The translations under genes were made by a program, and so were the position numbers. Shown here piece after piece: positions 1-8,038 of a stretch of DNA of 64,000 nucleotides. This stretch comes from Paenibacillus luteus (lineage in GTDB: Bacteria > Bacillota > Bacilli > Paenibacillales > Paenibacillaceae): assembly GCF_006542765.1 (NCBI RefSeq), contig NZ_SKCD01000007.1, positions 1-64,000 on the forward strand. Reading direction: 5' to 3'. Each line of letters begins with the position of its first letter. Within the stretch, counting starts at the first letter, position 1. The notes below the pieces were generated by a model. The model ran no database searches. It was not told the origin of the DNA and was given only the letters and a program-made list of their open reading frames with translations.

Positions 1-69
1 TACAACAACTACCGATATACGGAGCGACTTAACGGCTTGTCTCCCCATGAGTATCGTCGAGCTGCGTAA
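1..69 (+). CDS. IS3-family transposase, C-terminal 22 residues (partial)
   Basis: The reading frame from base 1 encodes a tail containing YNNYRYTERLNGLSPHEYR and ends at TAA (67-69). This is the C-terminal signature of the DDE integrase of IS3-family orfB proteins (the YN..R.H..L...SP.EYR pattern). The catalytic core lies upstream of the window. Whether the gene is intact cannot be judged. Confidence 0.7.
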   Translation, partial: YNNYRYTERLNGLSPHEYRRAA

Positions 70-158
70 TGAAATAATCCCCCAGTTCTCTGTACTTGAA
101 CTGAGGGATAGGCCTAACCGTTTTTTTGTTTTTTTCACTGTCTACTTGACAGGGAGCA
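1..158 (+). mobile_element. right end of an IS3-family insertion sequence (partial)
   Basis: The window opens inside an insertion sequence. The first 69 bases are the transposase tail, followed by a short palindrome (AGTTC at 84-88, GAACT at 98-102), a T-rich stretch at 120-136, and a likely terminal inverted repeat at about 139-158 (TGTCTACTTGACAGGGAGCA), which resembles the ends of IS3/IS150-type elements. The left end lies outside the window, so the family is inferred from the transposase tail and this end. The exact boundary and any target duplication cannot be confirmed. Confidence 0.6.
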
Positions 159-202
159 CTTCAAAATGGAGGTTGAGCGGCTGTTTTTATGTGGTGTGCA
201 GC

Positions 203-967
203 TTATTCTTTCCCCAACTTGCGTGACACCTGCTCTGCAGCATGCAGAACCGCTTCAATGGATAACCTTTTGAGCGTTTCGTCAAAACGGTATTTAGGGC
301 CTGCGATGGAGAGGCTTGCGACAAGTGTGCCCCGGGAATCAAATACCGGCGCGCCGACTGCGAATACGTCGGGATCAATCTCTCCCTGCGTAAGCGCGTA
401 GCCCTGCTCACGTATTCCGCTCAGCTCCTGCAGCAGCTTCCCCTCCGATAGCTCTGGCGCCCACTTGTCTAGGACGTTTTGAATAATTTTTTCGCTTTCG
501 TAAGCCAAGATGACTTTGCTCGACGCGCCCAAGTACAAGGGCAGTATTCTTCCATTCTCGGCTGAATATTGAATGAGCGCCTTGCTCTTAATGGTCTGGA
601 TACTGATCGCATTCGTGCCGGAGCGAATAAACAGCAGCGACGTCTCATTCGTCTCCTTCGTCAACTCCTCCATAACCGGCAGTGCGAGCGGGACCAGCTC
701 CCGGTGCACCTGCTGGCTGAGGCTTCTTGCCAAATCCAAAATCCGCATGCCGAGGCCAATCTGTCCTTTGCCCCTGCGCTCAACGATTCCGTTCTGTTCA
801 AGCGTCTGCAAAAAACGGTAGGTCGAGCTCTCCGGTATCGACACCTTCTGCGCAATGTCGCTGACGGATAAAGCGCCGTCCGCTTCGGCCAGCGCAAAGA
901 GAATATCCAAAGCCCGGCTTAAGGTCTGTGTTCCATTCATGGGTCGCACCTCTACGTTTGTACTCAT
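203..967 (-). CDS. IclR-family transcriptional regulator
   Basis: A 254-residue IclR-type regulator. The N-terminal winged helix (about residues 9-70, with TLSRALDILFALAEADGALS and a PESSTYRFLQTLEQNGIVER recognition region) is followed by the GAF-like effector domain (about 85-250). The ATG at 967 has a GGGGTG ribosome site; an upstream GTG at 973 is less likely. It is the last gene of the 12-gene operon beginning at 13973, 65 bases after the ammonia-lyase paralogue, so the natural inference is that it senses a substrate or intermediate of that pathway. IclR proteins commonly control aromatic, hydantoin and allantoin catabolism. An insertion sequence sits directly downstream. The family is clear; the ligand is unknown. 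Confidence 0.92.
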   Translation of the reverse strand: MSTNVEVRPMNGTQTLSRALDILFALAEADGALSVSDIAQKVSIPESSTYRFLQTLEQNGIVERRGKGQIGLGMRILDLARSLSQQVHRELVPLALPVMEELTKETNETSLLFIRSGTNAISIQTIKSKALIQYSAENGRILPLYLGASSKVILAYESEKIIQNVLDKWAPELSEGKLLQELSGIREQGYALTQGEIDPDVFAVGAPVFDSRGTLVASLSIAGPKYRFDETLKRLSIEAVLHAAEQVSRKLGKE

Positions 968-1032
968 ATTCACCCCTATATATTCGGCTGTCGGCTTGGA
1001 ATACCTTCTCTGGTATGGATAGCACGGGCTGC

Positions 1033-2553
1033 CTAAGCTTCTCCCAGCTGATCGTCAAGCCCTCCTGTTTTCAATAACGTATAGGCTGCTTTTATGTCTC
1101 CGCTTAAGCTGCGGTCCCGATCCAAGAAGGGAACCACCTCTCTGATTCTATTATACGCGGTCAACGTGCCTTCTCCCAGCTTGATCCCATTCCTCAGATC
1201 AATGGCTTGGGCTGCATGTATGGCCTCTATTGCCAGAATATAGGTAAGTCGGTCTATGATTTCACCTGTCTTATGGATCGCTAGCGGCGCATTTGTCGAA
1301 TGATCCTCCATATCGCCGGCCAAAGAATAATAATCGGCCGAAACAGGGTTTGAGAGATGCCGGATCTCCGCATCGAGTGCAGTGAACGTTTTCTGAATGG
1401 TGCTGAAGGCGAGAATATGAGCTTCCGGAGCCAAGAAGCGCGGCAGCCCCGTGAATGATGGCGTGCTCAGCTTAATCGTTCGGTAACACGCAATTTTGGA
1501 GACATGGCTAAGCGCGATGCCAAGCATTTCAAAGCCCAGCACCCAGGCCAGCGGTTCAAAGCTGGCGCTTGGCAAAATGCGCCCCTCATCTTCAAGCACG
1601 CAAGGATTATCCTCCGATGAGTTCAAATGAAGTTGCAGCGAGCCTTTGGCGTAACCAAGCGCCTCTAGGGCTGCGCCGTGAACGGGCGACGCGCTGCGGA
1701 AGCTGAGCGGGTCCTGCAAGGCTCCCGTGCTATGGCTCCATAAGCTGCTGCCTTTTAGGTAGCTGCGAATCCGCGAGCTGCTGCTGCCATGCCCTTCGTA
1801 AGGGCGGCTGCGGTGAACGCTCTTATCCAGCGGCGTCAGCTGCCCTTGCAGCGCTTCCAGCGAAAGCGCATAAACCAGGTCAGCAATCGCAAGCAGCCGT
1901 TCGCCCTCCTGCAGCACCAAGGCTCCATGTCCCGCGGCTGCGGCATTGGAGGACACGATCGCAAGCCCGTCCTTGGCTCCAAGACGGATTGGCTGTAATC
2001 CTGCCTGCTGGAGGGCTTCCTCCGCCGCCATTCTCGTCCCTTTGTAGATCACGTCTCCCTCACCGATAAAGGCAAGCCCGAGATGGGACAGCAGCGTGAT
2101 GTCGCCAGCGCCGACGGACCCTCTGCTTGGCAGCAGAGGATGAATGCCCGCATTTAAAAACTCGGCATACTGCTTGATTAATTCAGGAGAAGCTCCGGTT
2201 GTGCCGACAAGCAGCGTGTTCAGTCTGGCAAGCAAAGTCGCTCTAACCTGGCGCTCGCTGGCATAAGGCTCGACCCCGGCAGAATGGGCATACAGCAGAC
2301 TGCGGTTGTAGCTCTCGAAAGCCTGCTCCTCGACAACCCAATCCTTATTTAGGCCCACGCCGCGGTTGAATCCATAGATCGGCGAATCACTCTCCGTCTG
2401 TTTAAGGATAAATTGACGAGAACGTACCAGCCGCTGCCAGGCATCCTCCGCTATTTCGACGCGGACAAGCCCAGCCGCAACCGCCACGACATCCTCTATG
2501 GTCAAAGAACTGCCGTCAAGCAAAAGCGTCCGCAATTTTTGCCCGTTTGTCAT
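1033..2553 (-). CDS. histidine/aromatic ammonia-lyase superfamily protein lacking the MIO triad; candidate ergothionase-like trimethylamine lyase
   Basis: A 506-residue homologue of HutH/PAL. The family landmarks are present: IYGFNRGVG with Tyr60, the helix-start region PSRGSVGAGD at about 142-151, QDPLSFR, and a long helical C-terminus. Where HutH has Ala-Ser-Gly, the tripeptide that cyclises to the MIO electrophile, this protein reads Ala149-Gly150-Asp151, and the serine is absent in the DNA. Family knowledge: ergothionase is a member of this fold that eliminates trimethylamine without MIO, because the quaternary amine is already a good leaving group. With a thiohydantoin-desulfurase family neighbour and a quaternary-amine importer, I infer a betaine lyase rather than histidase. 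The ATG at 2553 lies 4 bases after the DUF917 stop, suggesting coupled translation; an upstream in-frame start would overlap that gene. Fold sure, substrate inferred. Confidence 0.85.
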   Translation of the reverse strand: MTNGQKLRTLLLDGSSLTIEDVVAVAAGLVRVEIAEDAWQRLVRSRQFILKQTESDSPIYGFNRGVGLNKDWVVEEQAFESYNRSLLYAHSAGVEPYASERQVRATLLARLNTLLVGTTGASPELIKQYAEFLNAGIHPLLPSRGSVGAGDITLLSHLGLAFIGEGDVIYKGTRMAAEEALQQAGLQPIRLGAKDGLAIVSSNAAAAGHGALVLQEGERLLAIADLVYALSLEALQGQLTPLDKSVHRSRPYEGHGSSSSRIRSYLKGSSLWSHSTGALQDPLSFRSASPVHGAALEALGYAKGSLQLHLNSSEDNPCVLEDEGRILPSASFEPLAWVLGFEMLGIALSHVSKIACYRTIKLSTPSFTGLPRFLAPEAHILAFSTIQKTFTALDAEIRHLSNPVSADYYSLAGDMEDHSTNAPLAIHKTGEIIDRLTYILAIEAIHAAQAIDLRNGIKLGEGTLTAYNRIREVVPFLDRDRSLSGDIKAAYTLLKTGGLDDQLGEA

Positions 2554-2557
2554 CCGG

Positions 2558-3655
2558 CTACCCCTGCAAGCCTTCCAGCGCATAGGCAGCCAGCGAAATG
2601 CCAAGCGCCTTCTCCACTTCCGGATAAACGGACGAGTCCTTCACGCTCGAGCTCAGCGGAACCTCACTTTTATGAATAGACAAGACAGCCAGCTTGCTTC
2701 CAAGCGCAACATGCCCTACGCTGACAGGCAGTCCGGTCTCCGAAGAGAGTGTTGTAATAACATCAGGGTAGGTGGTCAGCCGATTGCCGCTGCTATCATC
2801 TACCGCCATATATTCGTTCATGACATGAAGCGTAAGTACGCCTGCCTCGGTTTCTACATCGATCGTGCCGATATCGAAGGCCCCGGAATAATGAACCTCC
2901 CTGCGAATGACCGTCCCTTGTCCCAAGATCGTGCCTCTCGTTTGCGTTAAAATCGTATCGATTACTGCGTCGCCGCCCTGCGGCTGCGCGGCAATAATGG
3001 CTTTTCCAAGCGCAATGGCAATGGAGATGCCGCCGATAGCAGCATGCTCCTTAATATAGGAAGCCGGAAGCGGGTGGCGTGCCGAAGCGATAAAGCCGCC
3101 TGCCTGATCGGCCGCCGTTCGCAAAATATTCGACGTGCGGGCAGGCGAGCCTTTGACGACCAGCTCGATATACGAGCCGTTATCGCGCTTGCCGCCGACG
3201 ACAACTTGAATCGTTTCGTAATCCTGCAGGGCCGCGAGTCCCATCGAGCCCATTTTGCCGGTCGGATGGGCGCGAATATCGCCGGTGGCATCCACGACGA
3301 CCAGATTAAGAAGCGCAGCTGGAAGCCAGCCGTTAATCGTGCTGGACATGCCGTTTTGAGGAGTCATGATGCCTACGATCTTTCCTTCGTAGTTTTCCTG
3401 CAGAAGCTGCACCGCTTTAATATAATCAGTGCCTAGCATTTGCCAATCGGTACCTGCCGGAGCGCCTATGGCCGTCGCCGTAATGACAATGGCGTCATCC
3501 GGCAGCTCATCGACGGAAACCAGCCGCGGCTGGCCGATCGCTACTGCCGCTCCGCCTATCTGGAGCCCATGATCCACCCATCCGCCTCCCCCGCTTGCAA
3601 ACACAGAGCCTCCTCTTACGGCTGCCCATACGTCCTCTTCCGTCAAAATTCGCAT
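2558..3655 (-). CDS. DUF917 / S-methyl thiohydantoin desulfurase family protein
   Basis: A 365-residue protein recognised as DUF917 by its N-terminus (ILTEEDVWAAVRGGSVFASG, then a glycine run and a DHGLQ segment), the GAPAGTDW and HPTGKMGSMGL segments, and a C-terminal domain after about residue 180. The family includes enzymes of thiohydantoin breakdown that release sulfur (or methanethiol) from the ring formed after hydration of thiourocanate or its S-methyl form, giving a hydantoin. That fits exactly between the urocanase paralogue upstream and the hydantoinase in the same operon. The ATG at 3655 follows GGGAGG by 7-8 bases; a GTG at 3676 is possible but lacks a site. DUF917 also contains poorly characterised hydantoin-linked proteins, so the desulfurase role is an inference from context. 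Confidence 0.85.
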   Translation of the reverse strand: MRILTEEDVWAAVRGGSVFASGGGGWVDHGLQIGGAAVAIGQPRLVSVDELPDDAIVITATAIGAPAGTDWQMLGTDYIKAVQLLQENYEGKIVGIMTPQNGMSSTINGWLPAALLNLVVVDATGDIRAHPTGKMGSMGLAALQDYETIQVVVGGKRDNGSYIELVVKGSPARTSNILRTAADQAGGFIASARHPLPASYIKEHAAIGGISIAIALGKAIIAAQPQGGDAVIDTILTQTRGTILGQGTVIRREVHYSGAFDIGTIDVETEAGVLTLHVMNEYMAVDDSSGNRLTTYPDVITTLSSETGLPVSVGHVALGSKLAVLSIHKSEVPLSSSVKDSSVYPEVEKALGISLAAYALEGLQG

Positions 3656-3681
3656 CTCGTTTCCTCCCTTTTCCACAGTTA

Positions 3682-5334
3682 TTATAGATTGGTGTTGATT
3701 CTCCGAATCCCCTTCCGCTCAACCTCGTCCAGCGATTCCTCATAGCCGGCATCCGCATAGCGAAGTACACCTAGGCTCGTATCGTTATTCAGCGTCGTCT
3801 CCAAACGAATGCCGCTCTCGGTCGTGCCGTCCGCCACAAGCGTCACGCCGGCACTAGTCATATAGCCGGAATAACCACCTCCGCCGGAATGAATCGTAAC
3901 GAGATCCGCCATCGATGAACAGTTCAGCATAGCGTTCAAGAGCGGCCAGTCTGCAATCGCATCGCTGCCGTCCTTCATTTTTTCGGTCATAATATTAGGA
4001 TGAGTCATCGAGGCCGCGTCCAAATGATCACGCGAGAAGGCAATTGGTCCGCTTAAGACGCCTTCCTTAACCATTTGATTGACCGCCAAAGCCAGCTTCG
4101 TACGATCGCCGTGGCCAAACCAGCCGATGCGCGCGGGCAAGCCCTCGACGGGAACATGCTCCTGCGCCAAACGGATCCAGTTCACGATAATTTGGTTATC
4201 TGCAAAGGCCTGAAGGATATAATCGTCGATTTTCTGAATATCGCCGACGTCGCCGCTCAGGGCAACCCAGCGAAAAGGACCGATCGCCCTAGCAAACAAG
4301 GGACGCAGAAAGGCTTCGGTAAAAATATCGATGTCAAACGCTTGCTCTACGCCGAACAGCTGCGCTTGTGAGCGAATGTTGTTGCCATTATCGAATACGA
4401 TTGAGCCCTTCTCCTTAAAAGCCAGCATCGCCCGCACCTCGCGCGCGATCGATGCCCCTGCCGCCTGCTGCAGGCGTTCGGGGTCCGTTTCCCTAAGCTG
4501 CTGAAGCTCCGCCGTTCCATATTCTGAAGGAACATAGCCGTAAAGCAAATCATGGGCGGAGGTTTGATCGGTAACGATATCGGGTACAATTCCCCGCCTC
4601 ACAATTTCTGGATAAATATCGGCTGCATTGCCGATAAGACCAACGGATAACGCCGTCTTGCTGCTGACCGCTTCTGCTATCCATTCAAGCGCTTCATCCA
4701 ACTGATCGGTCCTACGCTGAAGATAGCCCGACTGAATCCGCCGCTCTACCCTCTCTTCGGAAACCTCAACGCAGAGAATCGCTGCGCCGGCAAGCGTACC
4801 GGCAAGCGGCTGTGCACCGCCCATGCCACCTAAGCCCGCCGTCAGAATAAATCGCCCTTGCAGCTGGCCTTCAAAATATTGTCTTGCGATGCTCTGAAAA
4901 ATCTCATACGTCCCTTGAATGACGCCCTGCGAGCCGATATATTGCCAAGCCGCTGCCGTTAAGCCACCCCAAATCAGCAAGCCCTTCTCCTGCAGCTTGT
5001 AGAAATTTTCACTCGTCGCCCAGCGACCGACCAAATTGCAGTTGGCCATGACGACCAGTGGCGCAAAGCGGTGCGTCTTGAAGATGCCGATTGGCTTACC
5101 CGATTGAATGACCAATGTTTCGTCCTCTTCCAGCTCTTTCAGCGTACGAACAATCGCATGGTAAGAGGGCCAATCACGCGCGGCCTTAGCAAGCGCCGCA
5201 TAGACGATCAGCTCCTTCTGGTTCTCGCCGTTCTCCAGCACATTCTCCAGCATCCGGAGTAAAGCCTCCTGCCGCCAGCCCTTGCAGCGAAGCTCGGTGC
5301 CTCTAGCTGCCGCTATCCGTTCCATTGGAATCAT
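3682..5334 (-). CDS. urocanase (HutU) paralogue; candidate thiourocanate or S-methylthiourocanate hydratase
   Basis: A 550-residue urocanase-family protein of normal length. It keeps the N-terminal RGTELRCKGW motif, the NAD-binding GLGGMGGAQPLAG loop (168-180), FDNGNN, and the KDGSDAIADWPLLNA block. Two catalytic-region positions differ from canonical urocanase: the conserved FCRGIGPFRW reads FARAIGPFRW (Ala348 in place of the essential cysteine), and the HHGGG motif reads HSGGGG (about 482-487). This indicates a different substrate; in this operon a thio- or methylthio-urocanate is most plausible. The ATG at 5334 has GGAG 7 bases upstream; an ATG at 5325 is an alternative. The start overlaps the end of the preceding carbamoylase gene. 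Family certain, substrate inferred. Confidence 0.88.
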   Translation of the reverse strand: MIPMERIAAARGTELRCKGWRQEALLRMLENVLENGENQKELIVYAALAKAARDWPSYHAIVRTLKELEEDETLVIQSGKPIGIFKTHRFAPLVVMANCNLVGRWATSENFYKLQEKGLLIWGGLTAAAWQYIGSQGVIQGTYEIFQSIARQYFEGQLQGRFILTAGLGGMGGAQPLAGTLAGAAILCVEVSEERVERRIQSGYLQRRTDQLDEALEWIAEAVSSKTALSVGLIGNAADIYPEIVRRGIVPDIVTDQTSAHDLLYGYVPSEYGTAELQQLRETDPERLQQAAGASIAREVRAMLAFKEKGSIVFDNGNNIRSQAQLFGVEQAFDIDIFTEAFLRPLFARAIGPFRWVALSGDVGDIQKIDDYILQAFADNQIIVNWIRLAQEHVPVEGLPARIGWFGHGDRTKLALAVNQMVKEGVLSGPIAFSRDHLDAASMTHPNIMTEKMKDGSDAIADWPLLNAMLNCSSMADLVTIHSGGGGYSGYMTSAGVTLVADGTTESGIRLETTLNNDTSLGVLRYADAGYEESLDEVERKGIRRINTNL

Positions 5335-6601
5335 CCTCTCTCTCCAACGCATCCCATCGTTGGTCAAATAAAAGCACGGCTTGAATAACCGCTTCAATTC
5401 CGGTGGCAACCTGAGCATAAGGGGTCCACTCCTCCGGACAGTGGCTGCGCCCTCCTTCGCTAGGCACGAAGATCATGCCGATCGGCGCGATGCGCGCCAG
5501 TTGGTTCGCATCATGCCCCGCGCCGCTTGGCAGCTCTATCGTCGGAGCGATCGCGCTGCACACCTCCCGAATGATCGATTGCACCTCGCTGCTTACCCTA
5601 ATCGGATCCGATTGCGACAAGGGCTCCAAGCGTATGCTAAGCCCCCTGCGCTCTGCGATTTGAGTAGCTCTCACCCGAAGCGCCGCCGCAGCCTGCTCCA
5701 CTATCTTCGTATTTAGGGAACGGAGTTCCAACTCAAAAACGACTCTTCCCGGAATAACGTTGGACGCATTTGGCTCTACGAACAGCCGGCCTACCGTTCC
5801 CACCACAGGCTCAGCGTACTTCTGGCTTGCAATTTCTTCGACTGCAAGCACCAGCTCAGACGAGCCGGTCAATGCATCGGCACGCAGCCCCATCGGCGTT
5901 GTTCCGGCGTGGTTCGGCGCGCCTTCTACCGTAACGGAAAATCGGTGGATGCCCACGATGCCGGTAACGACGCCAAGCGTGTTCCCGGTTTGCTCCAGCA
6001 CCGGCCCTTGCTCGATGTGAAGCTCCAAATAAAAAGCCACATCTCCTGAACGTCTGGCCTGCGCGGCGATATCATCCGGCGAACCTCCAGCCCGTTGGAT
6101 GGCATCCCGGAGAACTAATCCTTCTGGATCCTTGCGCAGCAGCATTTCTGCCAATAATTGATTCACCATGCCGCGGCTGCCAATCGTCGAAATGCCGAAT
6201 TCGCTCGGCTCCTCCGCGGTGAAGTCCACAATTTCAAGCGGGTGCCGCAGGATAATACCCGTTTCCTTCAGCACCCGTGCAAGCTCGAGTCCGGCAATGA
6301 CACCAATAATGCCGTCAAACCTCCCACCTCCCGTAACGGTATCGGTATGGGAACCGACCATAATCGGCTTCAAGCCTGGCTCGCTGCCTGGCAATTGGCC
6401 GATCAGGTTGGATGCCGAATCCTGCCGCACCGACAAGCCATTCTCCCGCATACGCTGGCGCAGCCACTCTCTTCCTTGCTCATACCAGGATGTGAAGGGC
6501 CTTCTCGTCCAGCCTGGCTTGCTTGTATCTATATAAACGGCAAGCGCTTCGATTTGCTGCCGTATTCGTTCGCTGTCAATGTGTATTCGGGTCAAGCTCA
6601 T
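5303..6601 (-). CDS. M20-family N-carbamoyl-L-amino acid / ureidoglycolate-type amidohydrolase (HyuC/AllC-like)
   Basis: A 432-residue dinuclear-metal amidohydrolase. The ligands are visible in order: GSHTDTV (His85), GGRFDG (Asp96), the TAEEPSEFG acidic pair (130-131), ELHIEQG (His195) and GAGHDA near the C-terminus. The dimerisation lid lies at about 210-330. The family removes the carbamoyl group from N-carbamoyl amino acids or from allantoate, releasing ammonia and CO2. Here the expected substrate is N-carbamoyl-L-glutamate, the product of hydantoin-5-propionate opening, giving glutamate. Start and stop overlap both neighbours: a 4-base ATGA overlap with the hydantoinase upstream and about 30 bases with the urocanase paralogue. 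The family is clear. Allantoate amidohydrolase is the main alternative, but no other purine-catabolic genes are present. Confidence 0.9.
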   Translation of the reverse strand: MSLTRIHIDSERIRQQIEALAVYIDTSKPGWTRRPFTSWYEQGREWLRQRMRENGLSVRQDSASNLIGQLPGSEPGLKPIMVGSHTDTVTGGGRFDGIIGVIAGLELARVLKETGIILRHPLEIVDFTAEEPSEFGISTIGSRGMVNQLLAEMLLRKDPEGLVLRDAIQRAGGSPDDIAAQARRSGDVAFYLELHIEQGPVLEQTGNTLGVVTGIVGIHRFSVTVEGAPNHAGTTPMGLRADALTGSSELVLAVEEIASQKYAEPVVGTVGRLFVEPNASNVIPGRVVFELELRSLNTKIVEQAAAALRVRATQIAERRGLSIRLEPLSQSDPIRVSSEVQSIIREVCSAIAPTIELPSGAGHDANQLARIAPIGMIFVPSEGGRSHCPEEWTPYAQVATGIEAVIQAVLLFDQRWDALEREDDSNGTDSGS

Positions 6602-7971
6602 GAGCTGACAACCTCCCTTTTATAGGCTGCGCCTGCAATAAACTGGCCGCTGCCCGGCTGGGCTACAATCCGCTCACCGTCATAAACGCTTCTCCCTCTA
6701 ACGATGGTATGCCTGATTTTGCCCTGTACCTTATGCTGATGAAACGGGGAAAGCTTGGAATGGGAGAGAAGCTTAGTCTGGTCAATCGTCCAACTTTGCA
6801 GCGGATCAATAACGGTAAAGTCGGCATCGAAGCCCAGTTCGATTTTCCCTTTGCCCGGTATGCCGAATACCTCTGCGGGAGATTGCGCCATCCATTTGGC
6901 GAACTCCTCTGGCGGGACGCCCTCCTGAATAACGGCGCGGTCGAATAGCAGCGGAACCATAATTTCCACGCCGGGCATGCCTGAAGCAGCAAGAAATATA
7001 TTGTCCTTGCCCGCTTCTTTGCGATCCGCTCCCCAAGGCGCGTGATCGGAAGTAATGATGTTAATGCCTCCCTTGCGCTGCTGCTCCCACAGCTTTGCCG
7101 CATCTTGTGCGAGACGTAGCGGCGGATTGTTTTTGGCAGCGGGTCCAAACTTCTCCAGTGCGGAGACATCCATAAGCAGATAGGGATAACAGGTTTCACA
7201 GGTAACATCTACCTGGTCGTCCTTGTACCGCTTAATCAATTCAATCGTTCGCGGATGGCTCACATGGACAATATGCACCTTGACTCCCGTCCAATAGGCG
7301 AATTCCAGTACCTTCAGCACGGCACTCGTCTCGGTTACCGGAGGCCTGGTCTCCATATGCGCTCTCGCGTACAGCCGTCCGGCATCCATATATTCCTTGG
7401 TCAAGCTTTTAATCAATTCGTTATTTTCCGCGTGAAAAGCAGCCCGGAGACCGGTTTCCCGAATCAGCGCCATCGCTCTCATGATTTCACTGTCCGGAAT
7501 TTCTGGGAAGCGATGGGGATCAGTCTCAAAGGTAGACATTTTAAACGCTATCGCTCCTGCCTTCGCCAGCGGAATAATCTCATCGGTCCCGCCTGTTTTG
7601 GCAATGGTAGCCCAAAGGCCAATGTCGATAAGCGCTTCCCGGTTTAATCGCTCAATCTTCTGCTCCAGCAGCGAAGCAGAATTGATCGGAGCAGGCAGGT
7701 CATAGGGCATATCCAGCATAGTGGTAATCCCGCCCGCTGCTGCTGAGGATGAGGTCGTGACGAATCCCTCTAGCGGATTGCTGAAGCAATGCACATGCGC
7801 GTCAATCATCCCGGGAAAAACATAGCACTCGCCAAAATCAAGCGTTCGCGCCCCAAGCAGTGAGCCCGCTGGGGCGATATGATGAATGGTTTCATTCTTG
7901 ACTCCGACTTCTCCGAAGATGACGCCGTCTTCCAATACGAGATTGCCCCGCACAATTAAATCATAGAACAT
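6598..7971 (-). CDS. cyclic amidohydrolase (hydantoinase / dihydropyrimidinase / allantoinase family)
   Basis: A 457-residue amidohydrolase-superfamily enzyme. The metal site is complete: DAHVHC (His59, His61), AFKMST with the lysine normally carboxylated (Lys144), FHAEN (His180), HIVHVSH (about 236-239) and TSDHAPW (Asp309). These enzymes hydrolyse five- or six-membered cyclic diamides. In this operon the likely reaction opens the hydantoin ring of a hydantoin-5-propionate intermediate to N-carbamoylglutamate, which the overlapping downstream gene would then decarbamoylate. Ribosome site AAAGAGG precedes ATG 7971. The 67-base gap to the upstream EamA gene shows no terminator. Allantoinase is an alternative reading of the sequence alone. 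Confidence 0.88.
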   Translation of the reverse strand: MFYDLIVRGNLVLEDGVIFGEVGVKNETIHHIAPAGSLLGARTLDFGECYVFPGMIDAHVHCFSNPLEGFVTTSSSAAAGGITTMLDMPYDLPAPINSASLLEQKIERLNREALIDIGLWATIAKTGGTDEIIPLAKAGAIAFKMSTFETDPHRFPEIPDSEIMRAMALIRETGLRAAFHAENNELIKSLTKEYMDAGRLYARAHMETRPPVTETSAVLKVLEFAYWTGVKVHIVHVSHPRTIELIKRYKDDQVDVTCETCYPYLLMDVSALEKFGPAAKNNPPLRLAQDAAKLWEQQRKGGINIITSDHAPWGADRKEAGKDNIFLAASGMPGVEIMVPLLFDRAVIQEGVPPEEFAKWMAQSPAEVFGIPGKGKIELGFDADFTVIDPLQSWTIDQTKLLSHSKLSPFHQHKVQGKIRHTIVRGRSVYDGERIVAQPGSGQFIAGAAYKREVVSS

Positions 7972-8038
7972 GCCATAACCTCTTTCCTTGTGGAGTAGAT
8001 GGAACGGTTTTGGCTCTCAGCCGCTAGATGCGGTACGA

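Noticed and set aside
203..7971. An ordinary histidine-utilisation (hut) operon
   Set aside because: Imidazolonepropionase and formiminoglutamase genes are absent, the HutH and HutU homologues lack their catalytic MIO triad and cysteine, and hydantoinase, carbamoylase and DUF917 genes are present instead.
203..7971. An allantoin/purine-degradation operon
   Set aside because: The hydantoinase and amidohydrolase could fit, but ureidoglycolate, urate and xanthine genes are missing, and the lyase, urocanase and DUF917 genes have no place there.
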